NCBI RefSeq assembly: GCF_016808335.1
Contig: NC_053145.1
Coordinates: 25,696,001-25,760,000, forward strand
From: Panicum virgatum
Taxonomy: Eukaryota > Streptophyta > Magnoliopsida > Poales > Poaceae
Reading direction: 5' to 3'
Length of the DNA: 64,000 nt
Below the pieces are notes generated by a model. That model was not told where the DNA came from. It did not search any database and saw only the letters and a program-made list of their open reading frames with translations. Position numbers and translations under genes: made by a program. Position 1 is the first letter of the stretch. The number at the start of each line of letters is the position of its first letter. Shown piece after piece: positions 32,477 to 44,900 of this stretch.

Positions 32477-34845
32477 TCATGGGTGCGCCCGGGTAGCTCT
32501 GGAACCACCCAGCCAGTCGCGGTTGTCGCGGCGGGGTCGCTTGGGGTCGTCGTCCTTGATGACGCCGTTGGAGACTGCTCGGCACTCCCGGGCAGTGTGG
32601 TTTGCGTCCTTGTGCCAAGGACACTTGCCATCCAGGAGCCGATCCAGGTCCGCTTGGTTGAGGGTGGAGCGGAACTGGGATCTTTTGGCGACGGCGACGG
32701 TGTTCTCGGGGCCACACTTGCGGTCCCGGTTCTTGGACGGCTCAGTGCGGTCGTGTTTCTTCCCGTGGTGAGGTGGATGGTCGTCGCGGCGGCGTTCCGA
32801 GCGGTTGTCCCGCTGAGGGGGACGCTCTGAGTAGTCGTTCTTGTGTCGGCGACGTGCCCGCTCGGCTTCTTCCATGTCGGCGTGATTGTTGACGACCGTC
32901 ATCATGTCACCCACGGTCTTGGGGTAGGTCTCGAACATCTTCCTCCACAGTTCAATGTTGTGGAGGCCTTAGTTGAAGTAGTGGATGACGTACCTGTCAT
33001 CAGCTTCTGTAATGGTATTACGGTTAGCAAAATACCTCTTGATGTAGTCGCGGAGGGACTCGTCCGGTTGTTGCACAACGCTGGCCAGATCCCATCTGGT
33101 TCTGGGACTCGGGCAAGATGCCTGATAGTACTGGACGAAGGCGTTGCAGAGATCTTGCCAGCTGTTGATGGAGCCGGCGGGGAGAGCTTCGAGCCAGTTG
33201 AGAGCTTGGGGACCCATCATGACCGGGAAGTAGGCGGCCATGATGTCATTGTCGCCGCGCGCAGCTCGGACGGCGATGGAGTAGGTGCGCAGCCACGTCT
33301 TGGGGTCCGACTCGCCGTCGTACTTCTCAATCCCTGTGGGCTTGAAGGTGGCGGGCCACTGGATGGCCCGGAGCCGACGGGAGAAGGCGGAGAAGCCATC
33401 GAGGTCATTGCTGGGTCGTTGTCGCGGCGGGGGCGTTGTGGACAGTTGTCGCCCCAGCAGCCGCGGTTCTGGTAGTCGACGTCGGAGTCGCCGTGTTCCT
33501 CGTCGTACTGGCGACGTCGCTCGCGCTCGGCAGCGTCGCGTTGGCGATGACGGTTGTTGATGCACTGACGCAGGTCTTGCTGGTTGAGTTGGAGGCGAAG
33601 GTCGCCCTGGTTGACCTCTCCATCGTCGCCATGGGGTCGTGTCGAGTGGTGGCTCGACTGGGCGCGGTAGGCCGAGTTGTCCTTGCGCAGCTGCTGGGCT
33701 TGCGTGGCGGCCATGTGCAGACGAGCACGAGCCTTGACGATCTCGGGGGTCTCCTGAAGACCCTCGAGCACCTGGAACATAGCGGCGAGGTTGGCCGACA
33801 GCGTAGCGAAGACGTCTTGGCCGTTGTAGTTGAGGACGAAGTCGGCGTCAAGGTTGCGGGGATGGATCGGTGAGCGCCGATTCCTGGGGTTGCGGCGTTC
33901 GACGTTCTCCAGGTCGCGGTTGGCCCGATCGATGGCCCCGTCGTTGCGCCTCATGTCGGCGCGGATCTCGTTGCGGCGGAGTCGTTGGGCCTTCTCCTCG
34001 TCGGTCTCATTTTCACGAGTGTCGGAGTCGTCGGAGATGATGAAGATCCGGCGATATTCTGTCGCCGAGGAGCGGCTGGGCGGGAGGGTGAACAAGGTGT
34101 TTTGGAAGCCAACTTCCTCTTCCGAGGTTGGGTTAGATCGGATCTGACCGAGGGTAGTCGGGTCGGGTAGTCGCACTCGGATCTGATCCGAGTACGCTGC
34201 AGTGGCGTTGCGGGGTCCGAGGGGGATCCGATCCGGGTCGTCGCGGTGTCGAAGCGTGTCCTCGCCGAGCCTGATTCACTCGGCAATGGATCTGCCGACT
34301 CGATCTATCTGAGAGATAAGATCGTCAGCAGACCTAGGTGGGCGACGAGTCATCCTGGAAGGAGTGACCGTTGCGTAGTCCGCCTTGGGTTCGGGAACCC
34401 TAGGCGAAGCAGATCTCGGAGTGACTAGATCGGATCTGGTCCTGGTAGGAGCGCTACCGAGTTCATGGAGAACACGGTCAGGGTCGTCTCGATGGTGAAG
34501 CGCGAATTCGCCAAGTTGAATGCACTCGGCGATGGATCTACTAACGCGATCTATCTGGAAGATCAGATCGTCAGCAGACTCATCAGGGCGACGGGTCACC
34601 CTGGTTGGCGTGGTCGCCACGTCGAAGCTCTCGGATTCGGGAATCCGAGAGGTGACAGGTGCTTGGGGGGTTAGATCGGATCTAACCCCAGCGAAGACGT
34701 TGCCTCCGGCGGCGGGGTAGCCGGAAGCGGGGTTCCTGGGAACCGTGACCTCCGGGAAGCTTCCGAAGGTGAAGGAGAAGCCGACTGTCGCCTCCATCTG
34801 GGCGGTGACGCTGGCGGAGAAGACGACGCCAGTGTTGGCTGCCAT
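32477..34845 (-). pseudogene. Element B gag, multiply frameshifted
   Basis: ATG 34845 opens gag (MAANTGVVFSASVTAQM). The N-terminal part contains a tandemly repeated module (RSDL.. through DDLI.QIDRV.RSIAE) seen at about 34310-34430, 34530-34640 and, partially, near 34700. A TGA near 34275 interrupts the second copy. The frame continues as NPTSEEEVGFQ and a charged Arg/Asp region (33440-34130). A frameshift near 33400 leads into the capsid-like domain (WPATFKPTGIEKYDGESDPK, WQDLCNAFVQYYQ), which stops at about 32970. The C-terminal part 32477-32938 has a zinc-binding segment of the C-x2-H-x4-H-x4-C type (KCPWHKDANHTARECR). Gag would form the virus-like particle; this copy is dead. Confidence 0.8.
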
Positions 34846-34870
34846 TTAACTCGACATATGAGCCCTGAGT

Positions 34871-34888
34871 CCCCTACCTGACGCGCCA
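34871..34888 (-). other. Primer binding site of element B
   Basis: On the minus strand TGGCGCGTCAGGTAGGGG lies 2 bp after the LTR end. It starts with TGG as expected for pairing with a tRNA CCA end. Confidence 0.65.
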
Positions 34889-34890
34889 AC

Positions 34891-35392
34891 TGTCGGATTG
34901 TTATTCCTGCCAGTCTACCAGGTGTGTACCCGACGGTAGAATTTCAAGATGGGGATCTCAGGACCAAGAGCTCGATGGTAACACAAAGACGCATGGACTT
35001 AAACAGATTCGGGCGGCAATGAGCGTAATACCCTACGTTCTGTGTTCGGAGTTGTATTAGGGTTTGTGGAATACTGCAAAAAGTGGAGTGTCTATGGGTC
35101 AGCCTACGTCTCCTTTATATAGACCAGGAGGCGTAGGAGTACGACGGATGATATACTCAAGTTGTTTTACAAAGAAGTAGGCCGGTTAAGATCCCTAGAT
35201 ATCCGAGCCTCTAGTTGGAGCCTCTCGTCCTAATCATCTAGAGATCCTCTCTGCGCACAGCCGAGTCCTGCGCGCCGAGTAGTTGTAGCCGAGTCACCGA
35301 GCAGGGTAGTCTCCCGAGTTCGGAGACCCCACTCGGCAGGGAGGTATATATATCTACCTCCGTCAGTTACTCTCCATATTGCACCCTCAACA
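34891..35392 (-). repeat. Element B 5' LTR
   Basis: On the plus strand it reads TGTCGGATTG to CACCCTCAACA, giving LTR termini TGTTGAG and CCGACA on the minus strand. Length is 502 bp. The outer border is inferred from the TG/CA rule and cannot be checked because the 3' LTR is outside the window. Confidence 0.7.
35113..35121 (-). promoter_or_regulatory. TATA box of element B LTR
   Basis: TATATAAAG on the minus strand, in the sense of the element, about 220 bp before the LTR end. Confidence 0.55.
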
Positions 35393-35833
35393 CACTCTCA
35401 TCTTGGCAGCACCGAAAAACATACACTGGAGCTGTTCTTAGAGACTAGTGACTAGGAGCACGGGTACTAAATACAAAGCGCTCGACTAAATACGAAGACG
35501 AGCGCTTTGTATTTAGTCCCAGTGCTCCCGTGGCATTCACCCCTAGCAGACTAAACTTGTGGCAGTTGCAATACTATGTATCGCAATTAAAGCAGCGAAA
35601 ACAAACATGGTTCCCGATTTAAAAGGAACAGTTTACATGTTCATTACAGACAAATCTAATAAACACCACAAACCGGATACGATAAACAAACTGCGTCTTG
35701 CATACAGAACGATTGTCAAATTCGTAACAGGTCATGTCTACTCGCTGACAGATCCTGTATATGTAGAGCAAAGTTCTACATTAAGCTCTAATTCAACATG
35801 ATGTACATCATCATCTTCACTCTTATGTTTCTT
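35393..35833 (-). other. 3' flank and probable 3' UTR of CTR9
   Basis: Region between the CTR9 stop codon and element B. I see no canonical AATAAA on the minus strand, which is common in plants. It contains the 35455-35528 hairpin. The plus-strand reading frame at 35559-35801 has no recognisable family. Confidence 0.5.
35455..35528. repeat. Long hairpin (about 30-bp arms) downstream of CTR9
   Basis: GGAGCACGGGTACTAAATAC continuing AAAGCGCTCG pairs with CGAGCGCTTTGTATTTAGTC continuing CCAGTGCTCC, around a short spacer. It could be a remnant of a small inverted-repeat transposon. No TSD identified. Confidence 0.7.
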
Positions 35834-35953
35834 TCATTCACTCAAATCATTAGCGCCCGGGCTAGGTTGTGCTGCTGGTCTCTGGACTGGCTCGTCATCT
35901 TCAGATTCTGACCATGCTCGTCTCTTACGTTCTATTGCAGATTGAGGATGTCC
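35834..35953 (-). CDS. CTR9: CTR9 exon 24 (coding part), residues 1030-1068
   Basis: [20 protein letters not shown] to NDLSE and TGA. Acceptor GCTGCAG. Confidence 0.93.
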   Translation of the reverse strand, partial: GHPQSAIERKRRAWSESEDDEPVQRPAAQPSPGANDLSE

Positions 35954-38900
35954 CTGCAGCAGAAAACAGTGCGTAAGGCAATTGGCAGCTGATTATGAAC
36001 CTAAACAGCAAAAGCTAAATCTAACAGATAACTTTAAATAAGCAGAAATGGAAATGTAAATTTTCCAATGGAATGCTTATCAATATTAGATGTATCAGCC
36101 GACAAAAAACACATGAACAGGGAAAAAAGTAAATAGAAAAATAATGAACACAAATTGTTTACAAGAAACAACACAACCCTAACCATGTCATCTTCAGCAT
36201 CAGAATCTTCAAGACCAGCAGCAGCAAGAAGGTGATCTGGGGCTCTCTCTGAATTGTCACCATCATTATCCCTCGACAGGTTCGCATAGTCATCTTCTGC
36301 TTCTGGCTCATCTCTGTATTCATCTTCTTCATCTTCCCCATACTGCGTCTTTGTCTTCTGATCCTTTCTCCTCTTGTTACCCTTCCTCCTCTTTTCACTT
36401 CCCCCCTCTTCGTCTTCATTCTTTGATCTATCTTTTCTCTTGCCTGGGGTGTGGCTGGATGTTTTCCATTGTTCCTGACAAAACAAATATATGTATATAT
36501 ATAATATCAGAACATACCTTCACATAGCAAATATTTTTGCAGCATTCCACCATATGGGAAAGAATCCTGACGAAGTGCATGAAAAATAAACAATGCCTAG
36601 TTGGCAACCAACAAATCATTATAGATAATTTTAGTAGTGTGCAATCCCAAACATCATGATTCACAAAATGTCACCTTAAGGGCATCAGTAGTGTGGGAAA
36701 TAGAGGGGGTCTTAAGCCCTTAGAGGCGACCTCATACATAACAGCACCAGGTCTTAAGGAGGCCCTAGGTCAAAAAGGTTAGAACCTGACCATAAGCTTG
36801 AGGCCCGATCTCAAGAAATAAAAAAGTCACAGAAAGCAGAGGACGACCAATTCGGAGCGGTGGCGGCGGAGACTCTCGGAGAAAGGACGAGCGGATGGAG
36901 TTGAGAGGATTTTTTTTAATTAAACATGAGTCCCACCTTAGAGGTAACGTGAGATCTTAAACATAAGGCAGGGAGACCTTATCACCAGTGGGTTCCACCT
37001 TAAGGTCCACCCCACCCTTATACACTATGGATGCCCTAAACCATGAGCTAGGCTTTAGATTCCCTAGTAATATTTATAATATGAATGCCTTCTTATATTT
37101 CATTAATGGCTTTAGACCAGCAGCATCAAGAAAGTGACATTCTACACCAACAGCAACAAAACCTGTAGTACCAAGCAGGGTGAATATATAATTTCAATGT
37201 GGTTCGTGAAACCACTATAACAAAAGGTGACATAATTCATACTTCAATGTTCCATATAATGATTTTTTTCATATATGTGTGCCACTATGAAGTAGTTTAT
37301 TTCTTATATGGTTTCCAGTGGCCTATATTAAATAGAATTGTAAATGCATGATAAGGTGCAAGAATTAATGAGATAGAGTATTGATTTTTGACATAAGCAT
37401 TTTTATCAGCTCCCTCTATTTTATGCATAACTGTAAAATACCTTCACACGCTCGAAGTATTCCTCCTGTTCCTTTATTTGCTTTAGCTCGTCCTCTTCCC
37501 TCCTCCTTTCTAACTGTTAAAAAGAGATCTAAATACTTCAATAAAAAATAATAACATTGAAGAAAAAACAGCTAGAATTCAAGAAAGAGAGACCTGGAAT
37601 TTCCTCTGTTCTTCTGCCATTCGGCAAGCTTCCTCTGCCAAAGCAATCTGACGGGCAACTTCCATTTTTTGTTTATTTTGCTGCTCGGCTTGCTCAGCTG
37701 CATCACGGTGAACCTTAGCAGCATCAAGCAAATGTTTGCAGTACTCAACATGAGTTTCTATTTTCCTCTCATCAAAACCATGGGAATGGTATGTGGATGC
37801 AACAGACAACAGACTGAACACTCTAATGGCATTCTGAAGTTCAGTGACTGTGGCACGAACCTAAAAATAAAAAAATGTATAAAGAGAATTATTGAATACC
37901 TCTGATGAATGGACATTTAATATATAATATGAAGTTCACAAAATAAATTATATGTCAAGAGCTGTCATCAAAAGAAATGACAAATTTGATGAAAAAATTA
38001 CATTATCAGGGTTTTTTATTTCATACGTTAGAGCTGTATATAGAATACCCATATCTATGCTAATCCAATCTATGTTTACATATAAATAAGGCTGAAAGCA
38101 TGGATACTGATTTTCGATGCCCTGTGCCAATATTATAGCATATAAAACTAATGCCTGGAAAGATAACTTCATCACAGTAAGGCCCTGTTTGAATGCAAGA
38201 TTCTATTGGAGTTTTGCAAGAGGAAAAAATACTATTGTTTATAAAATACTTTGGTTTTGGAAAATTATGGTGTTTGGAAGCAACAAATCTTATACTTCTA
38301 AAAACTATGGCATTGCTAAACTGTAGTCTGTTTAGACTTTTAGAAACTCCAGCACACGGCTCTTTTTTCTAAACATGGTTTTGCTTGTTTTTGGTTTCTA
38401 AAACTACCGTTTGTTAATACCTTGCTTCTAGGAACTACAAGATCCAAACAGGCCCTAACAGTTTTAGGCTTTATTGCCAGTATTCTATATATAATAATCA
38501 GATACAAGGTAAAAAGAGAATCGTACTGACCTCCTCAACTGTTCGTTTTGTCTTTTGCAGAGTAGATGCTGAGAATTTCTGCATTGACACTCCTACATTA
38601 AACCGTAACAAATAATTTGATGGAGCCAAATGTATAGCTCTCAGCAAAGTTTTCCTGCAGTCTTGCCATTGCTCAGCCTCGTAGTGTGTCCGGGCAAGGT
38701 ATAAAAGGATAGTTGCATCTGTGTTGTAAAAGAACTTCCGCAGGCAATTTTGGTACTACAAGGAAGAATTGGCAACATGGCCTCAGAATTTGTATGTGCA
38801 TGCATGAATTAGTAACTTTGTCAGCTCATGTATGTGGGTGGGAGGGAGGGAGCTTAACCATTTTAACTGCTTGTTGAAAATGGCCTTGAGCAAAATATAC

Positions 38901-41900
38901 ATGAGCCAGATTGATCCATACATCAGGCATGTGTACAAATATACTTCCAGATGCGGTTTCATGTACCTAACTCACTTCAAATTGCTGAATTAATTACTTA
39001 AAGTTTGTATACAGAAACAACATAGAACCATGATGAACTTTATATCCTTCCTGACCTGTGTAAACAACTCCTTGGCAACATCCCATTTGGCTTTTTCAGC
39101 ATATAAGATTCCAATACCATTAGCAGCAAACATATTACTACAGTGCTGCTTTAGTACTTGCTGGCAAACGTACAACTTAATTAGAACGGATCCATTAAGG
39201 GCAAGATAAACTAGGGGAACTTTGCACAAAGCACCCTATTCAAAGTATGAAATAAAATGTACAGTACACTACATATGTATACAGCTAGAAGATAGATTTA
39301 GATCCCCAAAGTGAGCAAAATTAGCACTTAAGTGACCTCTGCTATAAAGAGTATTATGGTGTAGTTCTAAGCAATCCGCATCAAGACAGCCAAATGCTGA
39401 GCAAATTCGGCTTCTTGTTCTTATTATTTAAGTAGTGCGCTGGATGTAAAAAAGCTTTTTAAGGGACCGGTGTTGTACAGTTTTCTTTCTTCTACTTTGA
39501 CGAAATGATCGCAGGAGAAAAAAATAAAGATAGCCAAATTGCACCATTCTATTTGATATAACAGGCTCTTTTTATCCTTCTTCAAAGAACAGTAAAATGT
39601 GCAGACATAATGTTGTGCCCAGTATCAGTGCAGCACCTAAACTAAACTTCCTGTCTTTCGACATGATAAATTCCGATAAGAAATTAAACAGTGATCCAAA
39701 GCAATATTATGCAATGTAGAAGGTGTCTCATTCCAAGTAAGAGAGTTAATTCTCTCTCTTTACAAAATGAAAAATAACAAAGGGAGCTATTGATGCAACT
39801 TTGAATAAGGATAAAAAAAAAAGAACACCAAAAGGTAGTACCTAATTGCTACTTTGACCAGTTGAAGCAAAGGAAGTTACAAAAGTTTAATTTCGATTAA
39901 TCCAACAATTTCCCAAAAGAAATATGTAAATTTCCAGCAAGCAACAAAGTCTGAGGACAGTTTCCACTATTTGAGATAAGAAATTCCTTTTCTCAAGTTC
40001 AAATTGAGTTGCAGGCTAGAAATATCAAATACCATATGTGGTGACTGGAGTTGCAAATAGATGCTAACACAAGAAAATTTGGCAGAAAAATACGGCACAC
40101 TTCTAAACAAATTAGGTATAAGCTGTAGACGTACAAGCTGTATTACAGCAAGCCCCAGATTATTCAATGGAATATTGAATAGTTACAAAAGCAGATGAAC
40201 TTATTGCTTCTTCTGTTGGGTTCTGTTTTTCCATAGAACACCAAGTGCACTGATGAAAGTAAGTGCTAGCTCCAAATAAAAGTCAAAGTTAAATGACCAC
40301 CCAACACATACCCATATTAAATCAACTTCTCATTTTTTTTAAAAAGCATTTAATAAGGGGTAGTGAGTGGAAATATTGCAATAACTACACTGTTGATATC
40401 CTCAATGTACAAACATTTGAAATGTTTTCTCCCGAGGTCATGGACAAATATAGAACAGTTGAAATATATTTCTAGTAGTCCCAACAAAGTTTTTTTGCAA
40501 CCTTATTTCATCTAGTATACGCAAGAACAAAATAGATGTGGCACATGAATCAAGCATTTAAATGCAAGAAAAATCTGAGAGGCTATAATGTAAGTTTCAT
40601 AATAGGGAAGGTGAGTCATCCATTTTAACTGGTACAAATAACACATTGCTAAGGAAAGTGAAAATAGCATACACTCTGATAGAGTTCCATGGCTTTCTCC
40701 CTATGAGTAGCCTCAAATTTTGGAGCCTTTTTCTCAGGGCGATTAGCAGCAAAGTAATTCCAGTTCCCCTTCAATAAAATTAGAAACTATTCATCAAAAG
40801 AAGAATACATATGTAGAATTGATAAGTTGAAATAGAAAAAGTATGCATGATAAACAATATGGATATGAACTGTCAAAAAGAAACATGCAAATGGTACGTG
40901 AAATTGTCTGTTGTTGTAAGCACAGCAGCTAATTCATGAGCCATTAAGGGAGTTCACATTTTCAGTTCCACCTCAAATTATTTTGAAGTGAGCAGAAGCA
41001 CCACCGAAATGACAGATGCGGATTGGTGCCAGCTGATTAGTTTTGGCGAAAGAGGCAAAAATAGCCTTCAGCTATTGTCTGTGAAGCTCGGTTGAAACTA
41101 CAGTCACTAAAACTAGCACCGATTCTGATGCACCAGTTTTATTTAGATATAGTTTGAAAAACCCTGACAGAAATGAACAATCTTCGCAAAGTTCAAAGCC
41201 CACTGCTGTAACCTGTTTTATAGTGTCAACAAATTTCCTTCAAGTGAAATCAGCTCACATACCAATTGAAGCAAAGAGTAGGCATCTCCCTTGGTTGCCT
41301 CCTTAGCATTACGGAAATGCTCCTTTGCAGTAAGCCAGGTTTCATCACTCTGGAGCTCAAGACTTCCAAGCATAGACAACGCATTCGGGTTCTTCTCATC
41401 TATCTTTAAAGCATCACCAATCTAAAAAAAATATTAATAGTTTTCACAACTGAACAAAAAAAAAGGAAAAACAGAAGCATTTATCATACCAGTTCAATGC
41501 TCAGTTGGACATTGCTTCTTTGTTTCGCAATGGCCGCTAGCCTCAGATAGGCATCTATGTAGTCAGGGTACTGTTATTGAAAAAAAAAAGGAAATTATAG
41601 CATAACACAGAAGATGCAAGAGATAATTTTCATTTCTGCACAGGAACTCCAGCAAATATAAAGATAATGCACAAGAAATATATTTTAGTACTTAATTAGG
41701 AAGCCAGTGCAATTACAACTTCCATTCACAAGTAGACAACACCTTGTGAAGAAACACAGTAACAAATGTTGTTAGTTTCACATTTTTTTTCTCGGATATG
41801 GAGGAGAGCTGCGTATCTTTGTATTAAGAAGAAGAATAATGGTCCAATTACAATAAACCACACCTCACCTTGGACCAAAATGAGGGTGGAGTCGGCAAAA

Positions 41901-44900
41901 CACTAAAGGAACTGTTACAGAAAAATAAGAACCGAGGGATAAGACCACCACCAAAACACTAAGGACACTACTGTCCTACACTGCCTAGACCCCAGGGCTG
42001 CAAGCCCTTTTGCCCCTGCAAACTGCCAAAGTTGTGCTTCGTCCTGAAAAGCCTGCAGAGCGCCTTGGACGATAGGAGCAGATCCATAAAAAATGCATCC
42101 ATTTTGGTGCTTCCATAAGATCCATGCTCCATGTATAACTAGGAAGTTGAAACCCTGTTTATGTTGTTTTGGTACCCTCTTCCAGGATCTCTTCCACCAA
42201 TCAGCGAAAGAAGTCCATCTCCGGTTAGGGACCAGAAAGCCGAGGTTCAAAGGCTGCAGAATTTGAAACCAAAATTGCCGAGCAAAGACACATGTGGTGA
42301 GGATGTGCTGTATTGTCTCATCCTCCTGGTCACAGAGGGTACACTGATCAGGATGAGGAGGACCCCCTCTTCTCCAGGCGGTCGGCCGTCCAACAGCAAT
42401 TCTTCCCCGGAGCCCAAGGCTTCCAGAGACGTTTCCAAGGTTCAAAAGTGAAGGAACCAATGAAGAAGGCATGATAGTCAGACTTTGTGTAGAACATGCC
42501 TGACGGATCAAGTTTCCAATGGTGCAGGTCCTCCGCTGGGTACTCAATAACACCATGCCAGCCCAGAGTTCCTTGTATATCGGAAACCGGAGAGCTGCAG
42601 TCACTGTTCTTGTCTTACGGAGTCTGTTGGTGACACATTTAAGAACATTTTTGGTCACAGCTTAGTTTCACATTTCAGCGGTAAACTTTTTTCCACACTA
42701 CCTTTTTTACTTATGCAATCTCGTGTTTTAACTTCGATGCCTAAACATTTGTCCTTCTGATATTAGCTGTCAGTGAACATATTGTATCCAAGCACCATGC
42801 TTTTGTGAACGGGAGAGGTGCTAATATTTGAAAACAGAAACATCTATGTAAGCTCATGGCAGGGGCGGAGCTGCCCTTTAGCATTGGTGTTAAGAGTATA
42901 TTAGGGATATCTCTATATTAGGTAGATTAGAATTGTATCCATATCCTACCATATCTGTAGGAGAGCCTCCTTGCCCTCCAAGTCATGTACCCCTATATAT
43001 TCAGCCCCAAGACTCAGGCTAATACAATCATCCATTATACACCAATTCTATTATTCTACATGGTATCACAAGTTTAGGGTTTTTCTGCTCCTAGGCTAAA
43101 CCTTCCGCAGCCCCTCGCCGCGCCTCTATTCCAAGCGCGCCGCCGGTTGTCCTCCATGCCACGCTTCCTGCGCACCCGGGGCAGCGCCCTCCTCGATCTC
43201 CGCGGCAGATCTCTCTGACCCGTCGTCGTCCAGCGTCAAGCAGCAATAGATCGGGTCGTACCTCATCACCCGCCATGGAAGCCATCGACGGCAACTTTGT
43301 TCCGCGCTGTCGTGGTGGCAGCCACGGCGCCCGTTCCCTACCCCGTGCTGTCGTGGTGGCACAGCAGGGGCCTCTGTGCGGTGCGTCCACCTCATTGTCA
43401 GTGGGTTGCATGGCGGCGCCCCCGCTCCACCCTCCCCTCCATCGCCTCCTTGGCTGGATCCGCCGCCGGCTTAGGTCCATCCGATGGGCTCATCTTCCCC
43501 GGCGGTGCGGCTATGTCCCGCCCCTTTGCGTGGCTCCTTCCCGGGGGGATCTGCCGCCCCACGCCACCAGCTGGGCCACGCCCCTCTTCTCCGGCTCCTG
43601 TCACAGGTGAATCGGGTTTGGCCTTGTGCGCTGCACTGGGCGGCCCCGCCCTCCCTCCGCGCGGCTCCTTCCTGTCTGGATCCAGGAGCCGCTACCACTA
43701 CGCTCTGCGCCTCTGAATCGACCACCCGACGCCTCTATAAAGTCTCTCTCTGTCGCACAATGCTAGCGTGACGTGCAGAGAGGAAACAAGATAAGATGGG
43801 TGTGGTGTCTTCGCTACGCACACTCAGGGTTCTACACGAGATGCTGCTGCCTATCTTCTCTTTTGCCCGATAAAAGATCGGGATTGCGTCGCCCACCGCC
43901 CATCGACCTCACGCCTCTACCTTGACGTCGGCGTCGACTTCACCGGCTTCTTCCACGTCTATGATTGTGCGGCATGGCAACATGGACGGCGCCCTAGGGG
44001 ACACTGTCTGAATCGCCATCCTCGCCGTTTCGTCCGCACATCGACCCTTGCCGGCTCGTCTTCGTCTTCACCGATTGGGACGCCTTCACTGACTTCGCCC
44101 ACCATCGTCTCGCCTCACGCTACTCGATCTAATCAACCGACGTGCGTGATCCACCCAGCTCCCGTGACATCCGTCTTTGTCGAGCACGCCCGTTCACCTA
44201 GTACAGAGGGCAGCCGCTGCGTCGCCTCCTTGGGCAGCAGTGCCGCCACCTGTGGTCTACTTCGTCGTTGCATCCTCACCGCCGCCGACCACGTACACGA
44301 CCTCGTTGCCAACTACGTGTCGCTGACTTCATCAAGCTGATCGAGTTCTTCGCCGACTTCTACGACTGCCGCCGCCGCGACCACTATGGCAAGTTAGCTG
44401 GCCTTTGGGCTAGTGCTCGGCTGCTCTATCACTACGCTTCGTCTAGCATGACCTCATCACCACCACCATTGTCTCTACTTTGCCTACTTCGTCTATTCCG
44501 ACAAACGCGGGCTGCTTCGGCTTCTTCTCCCTCACCGTTTTGTGCCGCAACTGTCGTCGAGACCTCTACTGGTCCCCTACATTCTGCGACTTGGTTGTGC
44601 GCTCTCCCTTGTACGTCCGGTATTGGCAACACCGACGCGTGCCTTCATCCCCGACGCGCTACTGGTCTGGCAAACCCGGTACTCGCCTCGACCTTGGCGG
44701 TTTGACGGTGTCACCCTCTTCGTCCTCGACGCATCACCGTCTTCGTCTACGGCACCTTCGCACCGCCACTGTTTGGCGCCCCCTTGCGCGCCAGCGGCTT
44801 TATGTGCGGCTACCTCTGCATAGGCTACCTCGACAGCTACGTCGACCACGGCTACCCTACACACAGCATCATCGACCATGGCTACACGTCCTCAACTTAG

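Larger units (their letters stand above)
25612..35392 (-). mobile_element. Element B: Tat-like Ty3/gypsy retrotransposon, decayed and interrupted
   Basis: The minus-strand element has its 5' LTR at 34891-35392 and PBS at 34871-34888. Gag, protease, RT, RNase H and the start of integrase follow down to 25612, where element D interrupts it. The remaining integrase and 3' LTR must lie left of the window. It is also interrupted by element C (26352-28582) and a copia solo LTR (28839-30339). All domains carry frameshifts or stops. The short LTR of about 500 bp, the protease motif DGGS, the YVDD box and the RNase H sequence QALADFVAEWT fit the Tat lineage. It is the oldest layer of the stack. Confidence 0.85.

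Noticed and set aside
35559..35801. 80-codon plus-strand frame
   Set aside because: Antisense to the CTR9 3' flank, without family or codon-use support.
40930..41200. A MITE in CTR9 intron 16
   Set aside because: No terminal inverted repeat or TSD could be found.
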